Shown piece by piece: positions 1-10,319 of a stretch of DNA of 64,000 nucleotides. Each line of letters begins with the position of its first letter. The stretch's first letter is position 1. The translations under genes were made by a program, and so were the position numbers. The stretch is from Peromyscus leucopus (taxonomy: Eukaryota > Chordata > Mammalia > Rodentia > Cricetidae): the NCBI RefSeq assembly GCF_004664715.2, contig NC_051065.1:151802826-151866825 (forward strand), written 5' to 3'. A model generated the notes under the pieces. That model had not been told where the DNA came from and made no database searches. It saw only the letters and a program-made list of their open reading frames with translations.

Positions 1-1130
1 AGGGGCCTTTCTGCAGAGCCGCCCCTTCCCCCACCTAGGGAACTGTGTCTCCTGAGCCAAGCAGGTGAGGTGTAGGGCGGGGTAGCTTGGCCTCCCTCAC
101 TGCCAGGGAGCAGGAGGGGGAGGCAGTCTGTCATTTCTGTCAGGGTGCTCTTGGAGTTCAGACAAGGACAGGTGAGAGATGTCTGCTCTGCGAGGGCTCA
201 GAACTCCAGTGGGAAGTGGAAAGTGCAGGGGTGGGTCTGCCGAGCTGCCAGCCAGGGTATATGTATATTCATGTGCTGCCATGCGTGTGTGTATGAAATG
301 GTGCTGGGGAACTGAGAAAGCTCTAGATGTCTGGAGAGTAACCTGGCCTAAGGGAGTCTGGAACTACAGACCTCTCTGGACAAGCAGGCGGTCCCCTTGT
401 AAAGTGGCAGTTTGCAAGAACAAAACCCATGTTTGTTCAGTACATTAGCCCAGCACTACAGGAAGATCCCTAGTAGCAGGTTATCTGACTACTGTGCCGT
501 GTAGCGTCTCCAATGCTCAACAGTTCAACCCCATAGGCAGGGCTCACAGAGCTGGGTGAGGCAATGCCATTTCTTGTGACCAAGGTTCTGGGAAGGCAGC
601 TTCTACCTCCCTCTCCCTTTATGAAGGGACAGAGGACATATTGAGTCCAAACCCCTCAGCAAATTTCTGGAGGGCTCCAGGCACATTCAATCATCCTCGA
701 GAATGATTCTCTGCCCAGCACTGACGACTAGTTCTAAAAATGCCCCATACCCTGAAATGCAGAGTGAGGGCGAATTTTGCACAGTACAGCACCTGGCCGA
801 CAAATAAGCCAAGCTAAAGAAGTGGCTGCATCCGTGGGCCTTGTCTCTGCAGAGCCTTCTTCTTGAGTGGAACAGGCAGCTCTTCTCCAGTTGAACAGCT
901 ACTCAGTGGACACATGGAAGCTGCGTTGTGTTTGCAGGAAATCTGCCCCGGTGTTGGCACCACCCTGAGCTACTCAGAGAAGTGCTTGGCAGAGACAACT
1001 CAGGAGGCATCCAGCCACCCTAACCCCACGCGAGTATATACACTGCAGGCATATTTCTCTACTCCATCTGGTCCTTTCTGTTACCCCCCCATCCCTTCCC
1101 TGTACCCTGCAGCTTTGGAGGGACTCTGAG
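1..1130. other. Unique sequence, no gene recognised
   Basis: The first 150 bases are G-rich and purine-rich. Short frames of 60-90 codons overlap on both strands at 87-448 and 863-1129, but none has a recognisable domain. I see no known repeat before the MIR that follows. Confidence 0.5.
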
Positions 1131-1139
1131 GCCACTTCA

Positions 1140-1230
1140 TTGACTTCATCATTTTACCTAGGAGAAAGCTAAGGCTCAGGGAGGTTCAGGGACTTGTCAC
1201 TGGTCTTGAAGCAAAGGTTGCTTTGTTTCA
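1140..1230 (-). repeat. MIR SINE fragment, antisense
   Basis: The stretch reads like the central part of MIR in reverse: a 'cattttac' block, then 'gaaagctaaggctcaggga', then a 'gacttgtcac' block. That is the order expected of an inverted MIR. Only about 90 bases are recognisable, so this is an old, truncated copy of a tRNA-derived mammal-wide SINE. Confidence 0.6.
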
Positions 1231-1483
1231 TGATAGTGTGATAGGGAGCACAGGTCTCTCAGCTCCTGGCAGATCTCCCTTCCCATATGACAGTGTGCCT
1301 CATTAGCCCCACCCCCAACTGGGCATACCTTGTACATGCTCTCCATCATCCTAGCTCTTGTTCCACTAGGTGCATTCATGGAGATTCAGACACTCCGTCA
1401 GCCCATCTGCATCCCTTATGAAATCCCCCCTGACTTCTGGCAGGCACGGTTTGGGATAATGCTAATAATACAGATGTCTTTCT

Positions 1484-1695
1484 AGCATTCATTATGCCTC
1501 AGGCACTATTTTAAGCATGTTGCTTATGCTAGCTAATTTACTCCTCATATTGTCCTTCCCTGTTTTCCAGTGGAAGAAATCAAGGAACCAAGAGGTTAAG
1601 GAAGTTTCTGGAAATTATATTATCTTAGATAGAGCAGCAATTAGGTTTGGACCTAGGCAGTCTCATTCTGGGTCCGTGTCCTTAATTGTGTGTAT
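1484..1695 (-). repeat. MIR SINE, antisense, near full length
   Basis: The diagnostic blocks follow in inverted-MIR order: 'attatgcctcaggcacta', 'ctaatttactcctcat', a 'ttttccagtggaagaa' block, 'ccaagaggttaag' and 'tttggacctaggcagtct'. At about 210 bases this is one of the more complete MIRs here. A 62-codon frame across it (1517-1705) is incidental. Confidence 0.75.
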
Positions 1696-1699
1696 CTTT

Positions 1700-2790
1700 C
1701 CATAAAGGACTCACTGTGCTGAATGTCAAGTGACTAGGCTGTGAATGGGGCATTAGACCTTCCATACACCATGGTTACATTCTACAGGGATGTGTTTCTC
1801 AGCCTCCAGTCCAGGGAAGCAATCCCTGAATGGACAGACAGGAATCCCTTGCAGCCTGCATGGTACCTTCAGGGATAGCAGTGGACATCCCAGAAGAATA
1901 TGACAAGAGGGTCTTCTGGTTGCCACAGCAGTACCTGTGGGCTTCAACAATCTTGGGGAGTTCTCATAAATAACTAGCTTGAGTTCCGGGATATACATAG
2001 TGAGAAAGTTAATTCCTGGTGACCTTTGATCCTGCAGAATATAAAACTGAAAGGAGGGAGAACCCCTCAAATAATTACTTTGCTCTCCCTACCTCTAAAC
2101 CCTCAAAATGCTCCTTATTTCCCCACAGTCACATTCTCAGCATATCCGAAACTATACATCTGGATATCATAAATGGTCTCCAGGAGAATACTGGGTAGAT
2201 TTTAATTGTGAAAGGGTCTTCTCATCTAAAAACAAACAACACTTGTAGACTTGTCGGCTTAAAAAAACAGGCTGAACACTGATTCTCTTGCCACAGGACT
2301 TATCAAGGCCATGACTGCACAGATGTGCTTTGGTGGGAGAGCAAATCCTAGCGTGGTCGATGGAGCAGAAGCCCTACCTTCCCCTTGTCTCACGTGCACA
2401 GAAGAGGGTTTCCAAGGTCTGTTTGCACTGCCAGGGACGGACGGGCCACTAAATAGTGACTGTTGCCCAGTGACTAGATGTGGAGAGAGTCTGGGCTGCC
2501 CTGGCCACCCTGCACTCAGTTGAACCTAGGAGCCACCCTTCTGCCAGCAGCCCTTCCTGTCTGCCCTTGAGCATGGCGTCTTTCCTTTCCTCCCATCCTG
2601 GGGTGTATGCTTGGGACATGCACAGCTATGAGTCTGATCTAGATGCAGGTGGCTTAGAGGAAGGCCTTTCACTTGTATGTCCAGCCTGCTCTGCTCTACC
2701 CTCTTTCCTACACACAGGTTCTGAGTACGTTCCTTTGGGAAAATGATTTGATTGCTCAGAGAAAATCTTCAAGCCGCTGATTTAGCTTAA
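1700..2790. other. Unique sequence, no gene recognised
   Basis: There is a 105-codon frame on the minus strand (1753-2070) and an 88-codon frame on the plus strand (2480-2746). Neither resembles a known protein and neither has convincing splice-site flanks. Confidence 0.45.
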
Positions 2791-2794
2791 TTCC

Positions 2795-2915
2795 TTTAGT
2801 TGGCAGTTGAGGTGAATTAAGGCTCCATGCTGCTCAAGGACTTGCGCAGGACCCACAGCCTCTCAGAGCTGCAGAGCTGGGGTTTGAGCACAGATGCCTA
2901 CCTCCTGGCATTTGT
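2795..2915 (-). repeat. MIR SINE fragment, antisense
   Basis: 'tgctcaaggacttgcgcagg' and 'cagagctggggtttgagc' correspond to the inverted MIR blocks around 'cttgcccaaggtcacac' and 'cagagctgggattcgaacc'. The right edge is uncertain. Confidence 0.65.
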
Positions 2916-2984
2916 GGGGGTTTTGGCTACAGAGCTCTGCCTCTGCAGAGGTGCTGGGCTGAGATAGTGGCTTTGAACTTCCTT

Positions 2985-3110
2985 TGTCAGAGTTTACTGT
3001 GAATCAGAACCACCAAGGGTATGCCCTAAAAATTATAGAACCATCCATCGCAAAGGACCAGAGCCATATGGGGTGGATCTGCGGACATCACCTGGGAAAG
3101 ATTATTCATC
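2985..3110 (-). repeat. Possible MER5-type hAT-Charlie fragment
   Basis: 'gtgaatcagaaccaccaagg' and, about 90 bases later, 'catcacctgggaaa' resemble the conserved cores of MER5A/B nonautonomous hAT elements. The terminal repeats are not clear and divergence is high, so this is tentative. Confidence 0.3.
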
Positions 3111-3119
3111 CTTTAGTGG

Positions 3120-3665
3120 CTCTGAAATGACGGATGCTGAAGCCAGAGCCCTGAGGGGCTTTACCTGCTCTCTAGTGTGTATGAGCATGCATAGTCTATT
3201 TTCTAGAACAAGAGGTGAAAACCTCTCTTGCTTTAGTTCACTTTTATGTAGCAAGTTCTAATTCTGAAGATCAATATTGCCCACTGTTGCAGACTCTGAA
3301 AAGTGAAGTCTGGAAATAGAAGCCCTGGAGCTGCCCAGACCCCTTTGAGTGGGGTCTATTTCAAGGGAAGAACCTTGACTGTGTCTCTAAGGGTTACCAC
3401 TCATCTCAGGAGGTCTGTGAATCTGCATCTGTAGTGATCACACCCTCTTGCCAGTCCTATGGCTTTGATGCAGCTACTCTCTGGAAGAAGCTGCCACGCC
3501 CAGACTTTGTGATTATAGTAACCATTAAACACCACCTGCTAGAATATCAGCATGAAAACTCAGGCCCATGATTGCCCAAGTTGGCTGGAGAGAGGAGCTA
3601 GGCATCTTACTTGTCAAGTGAGGATGGCATGTGGCACAGTGGCATCACTCTGATGATCATTGAAA
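3120..3665. other. Unique sequence, no gene recognised
   Basis: Balanced base composition. The only frame of note is 62 codons (3073-3261, plus) and overlaps the possible MER5 fragment. No repeat family was recognised. Confidence 0.4.
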
Positions 3666-3669
3666 ACGT

Positions 3670-3985
3670 TCATTTGGTTTCTGGCTATTGAGTTCTCCAA
3701 GTTCCTCCCATATTTAGAATATTAAACCTTTGTGAGATATGTGCTCTACAGATATTTTCTCTCCTTTCATGGACTGACCTTTCAGGTACAAAGGTAGAGG
3801 GAAGGTATAGAACCTCCCCTAAGCCGATGTAATCTCCCTTGTATATTTTTGCTCGTTTCCTTTCATTTTAGAACCATATCTGAAAGATCATTGCCAAGGC
3901 CAGTGTCACAGAGCCTTTTTCTTATGCTTTCTTCTAGGAATTTTACAGCTTTTGCTTTACATTGAGGCCTTTAATGGAAGTGTCC
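3670..3985 (-). mobile_element. Old L1 LINE fragment, antisense
   Basis: In order, the sequence matches a very common antisense L1 stretch: 'attgagttctccaagttcc', 'gatatgtgctctacagatat', 'ccgatgtaatctcccttgta', 'atcattgccaaggccagtgt', 'ttctaggaattttacagctt' and 'cattgaggcctttaatgg'. The copy is diverged and has no intact frame. It ends shortly before the TGTC-rich microsatellite. Confidence 0.7.
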
Positions 3986-4120
3986 CATTTCCTTCTCCTG
4001 ACTGTGGGTCTCCAGCTCCCATGACCGTTTCTAGAAGAGACTGCCCGTTCTGCTTTGTGTCTTGTCATTCCCGTCAGACCCCAGCACGCTGCTGCCTTTC
4101 CGCACTCTCTCCTGTCTCCA

Positions 4121-4302
4121 TGTGTCTGTCTCTATGTCTGTGTCTGTGTGTCTGTGTCTGTGTGTCTGTGTCTGTATCTGTGTCTGTGTGTCTGTGTCTG
4201 TGTCTGTGTGTCTGTGTCTGTGTCTGTGTCTGTGTGTCTGTGTCTGTGTCTGTGTCTGTGTGTCTGTGTGTCTGTGTCTGTGTGTCTGTCTCCGTGTGTC
4301 TG
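4121..4302 (+). repeat. TGTGTC/TGTC-rich microsatellite
   Basis: About 180 bases of interspersed TGTC and TG units (tgtctgtgtctgtgtg pattern) with few interruptions. Because the unit lacks stop codons, overlapping frames on both strands stay open and encode Ser/Val/Cys-rich or Thr/His/Arg-rich repeats. These are not genes. Confidence 0.9.
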
Positions 4303-4444
4303 CTGTGCCATCACTGTTGTGCTGCTTGGCTTGCTTTGGCTTTAAATACAGTTAAAAATCAAGAATGGTGGGACCTCCAACTTTGTTCTTTTTAAAGAGT
4401 GTTTTGTCTGTTTGTGCTGATAGATTAAAAATGGGCTAAAGGCC

Positions 4445-4830
4445 TTAAAATAATTTATGTTAACTTGGTGGAATCTAGAACTACCTGGGAGATGGGCTTC
4501 TGGGCGAGGCTTTGGGGATTACTTTGATTGTATTAATTGATAAAATCAATTGTATTAAGTGGCACCACCCTGCTCACTATGGATCCCTTGGAAGGGATCC
4601 TGAGCTACATAAAATGGAGAAAGCTAGCTGAGCTCATGTAGCCAATGCTCTCTGCTTCTTTACCGTGGATGTCATGTGACCAGCTGCTTCAAGTTCCCAC
4701 TGTCTTGACTGACTTCCCTGCCATAATGGACCGTACCTTGAGCTGTGAACCAAAATGTCCTCCTTTCTTCCTTGAGTTGAATTTTTTCAGTGTTTTATCA
4801 TAGAGACAGAAAAAGAAACTAAGACAGGCC
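4445..4830 (+). mobile_element. LTR-like rodent interspersed repeat (probably ERVL-MaLR type)
   Basis: Blocks such as 'gatgggcttctgggcgaggc', 'catagagacagaaaaagaaa' and 'cataatggaccgtacct' followed by 'gctgtgaaccaaaatgtcc' are the landmarks of a common rodent/mammal LTR-type repeat, reading in sense. The element at 9438-9803 is a related copy. It holds a 20-bp near-palindrome at 4581-4600. The exact family name is not certain. Confidence 0.55.
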
Positions 4831-4999
4831 TGAATGGTCATTTTTCTGATGAATTATGCACACAGCCAACAGGAAGAGCGAAAGGTGATCTCCATCACTT
4901 ATCACCACAGAAAGACAGGTCACCATCACGAAGTGCTATCATTTCATGCTTGTTCGGATGTGTGTTCCCCAAAATAATGAAAAGAATCACAAAAATAAA

Positions 5000-5298
5000 T
5001 ACAAAAAAAAAAACCCTGAAAAGCTATAACAAATGTTGGTGAGAGTATGACAAATATAGAATCCTTGTATACTGCTAGAAATGTAAATTTGCACATCCAT
5101 TATGGAAAATACTACAGAAGTGCATTGGAAAATTAGAAATGGAAGTACCACGTGACACAACATTCCTATGTCGGGGTGCATGTCCAAAGGACACTAAGAC
5201 AGAATCACCCAGAGACATCAGTACTCCCAAGTTCATAATGTCCATGCAGCATTGGTGACAATAGCCACCAAGTGTGGAAATAATACCGAGCCTGTTAA
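5000..5298 (+). mobile_element. L1 LINE 3' end, left part (interrupted by B1)
   Basis: The blocks 'gagagtatgacaaatataga', 'ccttgtatactgctagaaat', 'cattatggaaaatactacag' and 'gcagcattggtgacaatagc' follow the order of the ORF2/3' UTR junction of mammalian L1. Divergence is high, so this is an old L1M-type copy. It continues after the B1 insertion at 5494. Confidence 0.75.
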
Positions 5299-5311
5299 GA
5301 GATGAATGGTG

Positions 5312-5480
5312 GGCCGGGCGTTGGTGGCGCACGCCTTTAATCCCAGCACTCGGGAGGCAGAGCCAGGCGGATCTCTGTGAGTTCGAGGCCAGCCTGGGCT
5401 ACCAAGTGAGCTCCAGGAAAGGCGCAAAGCTACACAGAGAAACCCTGTCTCGAAAAACCAAAAAAAAAAAAAAAAAAAAA
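5312..5480 (+). mobile_element. B1 SINE, full length, cricetid type
   Basis: A nearly undamaged 7SL-RNA-derived B1 starts at GGCCGGGCGTTGGTGG and contains the expected A box and B box ('gagttcgaggccagcct'). It ends with 'aaaccctgtctcgaaaaacc' and about 20 A. A 13-bp target-site duplication (gagatgaatggtg, 5299-5311 and 5481-5493) flanks it, which proves retrotransposition into the older L1. The 3' half carries the 'aggaaaggcgcaaagctaca' variant that I associate with cricetid rodents. Low divergence suggests a fairly recent insertion. Confidence 0.95.
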
Positions 5481-5493
5481 GAGATGAATGGTG

Positions 5494-5770
5494 AAGAGAA
5501 TGTGACGTTTACATATAGGCAGAATATTTACTGTTCAGCTTTAAAGAAGCAAATACTGCCACTTGTGACAACGTGGGCAAACCTGGAGGGCACTGTGTTC
5601 GATGAAGTAATCCAGGCACAAAAAGTCCAAGTTTGTCTATACCTTTATGTGGACTCTAAAGATGCCTTGGAGGAGCAGAGCATGGACCTGTGGCTCTTGG
5701 GACTGAGGTACTGATGGCAATGGAAATGGGAGAATATAGCAAAAGCGTATGGAGAGAACAGCTGAGATCC
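5494..5770 (+). mobile_element. L1 LINE 3' end, right part
   Basis: The L1 resumes exactly after the duplicated target site: 'tactgttcagctttaaagaa', 'ccacttgtgacaacgtgggc', 'aaacctggagggcactgtgt' and 'cctttatgtggactctaaag' match the L1 3' end in order. Together with 5000-5298 it forms one copy split by the B1. Confidence 0.7.
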
Positions 5771-5774
5771 ATAG

Positions 5775-7780
5775 ACCGCTCAGGAGCCTCAGGAGCTTCT
5801 GGAGAGTTCCAGAGCTCTGAGTATCTACCCTCTCTAGAGTTTCAGCAGGAGATATTCTGGAAAATCTAGCACATCTATGGTTTGAGACCTGGTGACCCAG
5901 GAGTCCATAGGTCTGTGTTCAACTCTTGCTGCTGGGTTCATAGAGGAGCTTGTCTCACTGTCTGGCTGCTGTGTGTGGAGCACCTCGTATACAGAGGCCT
6001 GCCACAGGGGTGGCAACCCACCAGATAAGCTGTGGTATCATTTTATGAGTTAAGGAACAGGCCTCAACCCTTGTCTGCTTAATAAAGGTGCCTGCACTCA
6101 CTCCCTCTGTTTCTTTAACTGGAAAGCAGGGAGGCATCCTCTCCCCACCCTCAGATTGTTGAGAACGTAGAATTCTTGAAATATATCATCAACAAATACA
6201 ACTGGCTTTTTAATGAGTAGGAGGAAAATGACATTGACAAATAATGGGATTTTCATAGCGTTGTGATTAGTTCAGAGATGTTGTAAGCCCTCCAGTATTG
6301 TTGAGTCATTTGGAAATTTGACTTCCAAAGGAGCAAATGTTAAGTGTTTTTCCTACCCACCTGGATTTCCTGAGATTTGAAGAGGGAAATGATAGAGAAG
6401 GCAACTGGAAGCCTGCGGTGGTGACATGGAGCTCTGTCCAAATGCAGAAGAAAGAGTGGAATCTTAGTCTTCCTGCTCACAGGCCCTCCTTTTCCTTCAG
6501 TGTGGTCCTGTTCTAGGCTGTGAGATGTACCACAGGTCCAGCAGGCTTGGGAGATGACAGGGAAAACTCACCCCATCCCTCTTCAGCAGAGCTCAGGGCT
6601 GGGTCTGGAACAAAGTATAAAACTTTCAGGAAACTGATCCTGATTGTAAGCACAATGGTTGTTTTCTCCAGGTTTCTTTGCTCGGCATCTAGGACATCTG
6701 CATTGCTCAGGAGACAGTCTGGATTGGCAGCTCAGGGGGAGCCCATAGTACCTGGTTCAATCCTGAAGTGTAGCTTACCAAATAGCAATCTTGGGCTCTT
6801 TCAGCTAATGACTTCCAGATGCTAGAAGCAGTGGCCAGTGGAATTTTATTGCCCTAAACTGTGGTTCTGGGCTACATACTTCTGACTCGAAGGTAATTTG
6901 GAATGTAAACATTGCAAGGCATGTACTAGAATTAATTAGAGCTACCCTGTATTCTCCAGGCTTGCAAGCCCACAATGAACTGTTTGTATGAACACCAAGA
7001 TGAGCAGAGCAACTGGAGGCTGCAGGAACCGTTGATTACCACTATCCCCCACCTTTACCTTCCAAAAAAACAAAACATGTTACAGGACCTGAGCTGACCT
7101 ACTTACCTAGGTAGTCAGCAGTCCTAGCCTGAGAAGAGGGGTTCCAAGATGCCCCCGTACCACAGCACACAGCAGCCAGGGCATAGGAAGCATGGCTGTT
7201 CATCATATGTTCATATGGAACCAATCACAGGCCCAGAGCAGTTTAGCGACTTGCCGGAAGCTTACCTAACCAGGAATGCAAATGTGCACATGGGCAAGAG
7301 CAGTCCTGTCCATGGTGGGCAGGGGAAGAAAACCATGGCATCTAGTACTTGGCTGATAAAACTAGAAATAGCCTCTGGAGGTAAATTTTAAGTTCACGAT
7401 GGCATTCAGAAGTGACAGTGTGAGTGTGTTTAATGTCACTGAGCTGCAAACTTAAAAATGGTTAACGTGGTTAATTTTAAGTGACATATAGTTCACCTCC
7501 TAAACTAAAAGGCAGAGTATTCAGGCAGTAAAGGTTCTTTAGGATTATGTAAACGATCAGAATCTCTCCCCCTCCCATATGCTGTAAGAGGGTGGCGGGC
7601 GTTGTGGCTCCCTGGGAACTGTTTCAAGAAGTGCCGGAATGTTTCAGGAATGTGTATGGAAGATACCTGAAAGCCCCACCCTTCGAGATGAACAACCCTC
7701 CACATGCCCCTGTAGCTTTAGACGGTGACTCTTAAGGGGCTATAAGAACAGCTGGGTGAATGGTGATATACACCTTGTCA
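5775..7780. other. Unique sequence, no gene recognised
   Basis: Several 60-100 codon frames exist (for example 6520-6825 plus, 7149-7391 plus), none with a recognisable domain. The stretch at about 7210-7290 weakly resembles an inverted MIR ('cccagagcagtttagcgact'), too weakly to annotate. Confidence 0.4.
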
Positions 7781-7781
7781 G

Positions 7782-8056
7782 TTTTCTGTCACTGTAACAA
7801 AGCCCCCGAAGCAAATGGCTCATAAAGCGAAAAGGTCCAGAGTCTGAAGGATCTGCTGTACCAGTAGTCCAATTACATGGGCCTCTGGCAAAATAGCACC
7901 TCTGAAGGATTTTGTGGCAAAGAAAAGAAAGCATTGCACGAACTAGGAAACAGAGAAAGGGAGAAGAAAAGGTTGGGATTCCAGCATTCCCTTCAAAAGC
8001 AAGCCCCCAGGAACCTAACTCCTTATCGTTCCCACCTTAGGGAGTCCGTCACCTCC
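7782..8056 (-). mobile_element. Older MaLR-type LTR, 3' portion (split by nested LTR)
   Basis: Read on the minus strand, this is an LTR-like sequence ending near 'cagtgacagaaaactgacaa', a typical mammalian MaLR 3' end. Its other part continues at 8416-8475 ('gttccactttggggaccaag' and beyond). The interruption is a solo LTR with a 5-bp duplication, so this element is the older of the two. Confidence 0.6.
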
Positions 8057-8415
8057 TGTCTCAATCACTGTCCTACTGCTGTGAAGAGACACCATGACCA
8101 TAGCAACTCCTATAAAATAAAGCATGTAATTTGGTGCTTGCTTATAGTTTCAGAGGGTTAGTTCATTATCATCATGGCAGGGAGCGAGGCAGCATGCAGG
8201 CAGGCGCTGGAGCAGTAGCTGAGAGCTACATCCTGATCCACAAACAGAGAGAGAACCTGGACCTGGCATGAGCTTTTGAAATCCCAAAGCCTACCTCCCA
8301 GTGACATACTTCCTCCAACAAGACCACACCTACTCCAACAAGGCCACACCTCCTCATCCTTCTCAAATAGCTCTCAAATGAGCCTATGAGGACCATTCTT
8401 ATTCAAAATATCACA
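8057..8415 (-). mobile_element. Solo LTR, ERVL-MaLR (ORR1/MT-like)
   Basis: The segment starts with TGTCTCAATCA and ends with CAAAATATCACA, so it has TG...CA termini. It is flanked by the direct repeat CCTCC (8052-8056 and 8416-8420), the 5-bp duplication expected of ERV integration. Internal blocks ('gctgtgaagagacaccatga', 'cattatcatcatggcaggga', 'acatacttcctccaacaaga') match, in reverse, a very common rodent MaLR LTR. No internal retroviral sequence remains, so this is a solo LTR left by recombination between LTRs. Confidence 0.85.
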
Positions 8416-8475
8416 CCTCCTAATAGTTCCACTTTGGGGACCAAGCCTTAGCACATGGCCTTTGGGAGACACTCT
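8416..8475 (-). mobile_element. Older MaLR-type LTR, 5' portion
   Basis: This continues the element at 7782-8056 beyond the nested LTR. 'gttccactttggggaccaag' followed by 'cacatggcctttgggagaca' is the inverted 5' part typical of MST/MLT LTRs. Confidence 0.55.
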
Positions 8476-8479
8476 AGGT

Positions 8480-9435
8480 AAAAATTGTAGTGACCAGTAC
8501 TGACTGTAACTACCACAGGGTGCTGGAAGTCAGCTGGCTTCGCTCAGCTCTGGAGGGAGAAGAGGGAGCCCATATTCTTTCAGCTAGATTTCTCCCAGAG
8601 CCTTCTGGACCCAGCTTGAATGTCTTTGGACAGAGAAGTAAGGACCTGGACAGTTCTCCCCTCTGAAGACCACCCTTGTAACCAGGAAAAGTGAAATACA
8701 TGGCAGTTTGGGATGACAGTTGCTTTTATTGGCTCCTTAGTACACCAAGGAGTGTGTTCCCTGACTTTAAAGAAGGCAGGCTCTTTGTCTCCAATTATGA
8801 AAATGCACTGGCTCCCTCCTCCCTTAGGAGAGGGGCCTGATGGGAAAGACAGCAGCACTCAGGGCTGAGGGAACTGTACTTTTGACTGAAAAGGTTCTTA
8901 CTGCTTTTTATCTACTGGCACTTTTTCAATTAAGGCGTCTCCTCTGAGATGATCTATCACCTCCCTGTCTGATAAGGAAATAATTACCGTCAGGGCAGCT
9001 CCATTACACATCTCATGTGCTTCCCATGCTGTGGAAGCAGAGAAGAATCAATAGCTCTCCTCTTGAAGCTGCAGCTCTGTGAGCATGGGGTTTGCAGCTA
9101 TGGATACCAACTTTCTGCAGGCTCCTGATCTTTCTACTCCACCCCCTCCCCCCACACCTTTTGGGTACTAGGGTTTGTAAGCAAGTTTTCATGCATGCTA
9201 GGCCAGCATCCTATGGCTGAGCTCTGCCCTCATCCTTCTTCCCCCTCTTTCCATACCTTGGGAACATCTGTCAGAGTTGAGAATTCTTACTGATATGTCA
9301 TCTCCTGCCACTGTCTGATCCAAGGAGCCAGCATCTTCTGAGATTGTAGCCCCACTGAATCTTGTCTTCTGTCCTGGAAGCACTGTTAGTGAATATTCAG
9401 CTATTTATCAACACTATACAAACTATATCAGTACT
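8480..9435. other. Unique sequence; possible conserved noncoding stretch near 8925-9080
   Basis: No gene is recognised. The stretch around 8925-9080 (containing 'tttttcaattaaggcg' and 'ggaaataattaccg') is AT-motif rich, not repeat-like, and looks like possible constrained noncoding DNA. This is only an impression. Confidence 0.35.
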
Positions 9436-9437
9436 GT

Positions 9438-9803
9438 CTGCGATGGTTAATAGTCTTTGTCAGCTGGACTGGATTTGGAATCACCTAGGAGATGCACCTG
9501 GGAGTGTGTCTGTGAGGGCATTTCCCGGGAGGATTAACCGAGGAAGGGGGCCTAGCCTGAACATGGGTGGCACTGTCTGGTTGACTGCCACCCCACACTG
9601 CGTCTAAGGCAGGGGAAAGAGAAAGCAGGGCGAGCACTGCCTTTCCCCGTTCACTACTTCCTGGTTGTTGTCACACATTAAATGCTTCCGTCACCATGCC
9701 TTCCCACCACTGTAGATGCGCTTCTTTGGGGAAAAAATCAACTCTTCCTCCCTTGGTTCTGGTCTTGTGTTTGGTCACAGTGATGAGAAAAGTAGCTGAA
9801 GCA
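9438..9803 (+). mobile_element. LTR-like rodent repeat (same broad family as 4445-4830)
   Basis: In order it contains 'gatggttaatagtctttgtc', 'ggactggatttggaatcacc', 'gagggcatttcccgggagga', a 'caccatgccttcccac' block and 'cacagtgatgagaaaagtag'. These are landmarks of a common rodent LTR-type repeat in sense orientation. No flanking duplication could be assigned with confidence. Confidence 0.6.
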
Positions 9804-9929
9804 TCATCCGCCGTGCTGAGAACAGGACATTTTAAAAACAGCAAAGGGGCTGTTGTAAACACACCAAGTCCAGCTTAACAACCTCTTTCTCCTTCTGTCC
9901 CTCTCTTTTAAAACAGATATCTTGTATCA

Positions 9930-10025
9930 CAGGCTATCCTCAGACTTGCTATGTAGCCCAGGCTGGCCTTGAATTGCTGGTCCTCCTGCCTCCACTTCCC
10001 CAAGTGCTGGGACTACTGTCATGTA
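9930..10025 (-). repeat. B1-related SINE fragment, antisense
   Basis: 'atgtagcccaggctggcctt' and 'caagtgctgggactac' are the inverted middle and 5' parts of a 7SL-derived rodent SINE (B1/PB1 group). The copy is old and truncated. Confidence 0.7.
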
Positions 10026-10034
10026 ATACTTGAT

Positions 10035-10200
10035 ATTTTATAATAGGAACTTTAAAGTTTTGACAGTTTTATATATGTGTACAAAGTATTATGCTGATAT
10101 TCAGCCCCAGTTACCCTCTGGTATCCCCTTCCTTTCCCCATGAAGACCTTCTTCCCACTTCGTCCCTCTGTGGTTATATTGTTGTAGAAAATGACATTAT
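10035..10200 (-). mobile_element. Possible rodent L1 (Lx-like) 3' UTR fragment, antisense
   Basis: 'tatatatgtgtacaaagtat', 'tattcagccccagttaccct' and 'ggtatccccttcctttcccc' resemble the inverted polypurine-rich 3' UTR of rodent L1. This is tentative. Confidence 0.4.
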
Positions 10201-10319
10201 TCCACTGACTGTTATTAGACACTGTTTTTCCCACACAGGAAAAGTGTAGAAAGGGCCACCCCACCCTCGGCCCTGCCATCTTGCCTTTCGAAGAAATGCA
10301 GAGGTTGTGACTTGTCAAA

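Noticed and set aside
3952..4395. 147-codon frame with Ser/Val/Cys repeats, plus two overlapping plus-strand frames and one on the minus strand
   Set aside because: All are translations of the stop-free TGTC/TG microsatellite. Several frames being open together is a repeat artefact.
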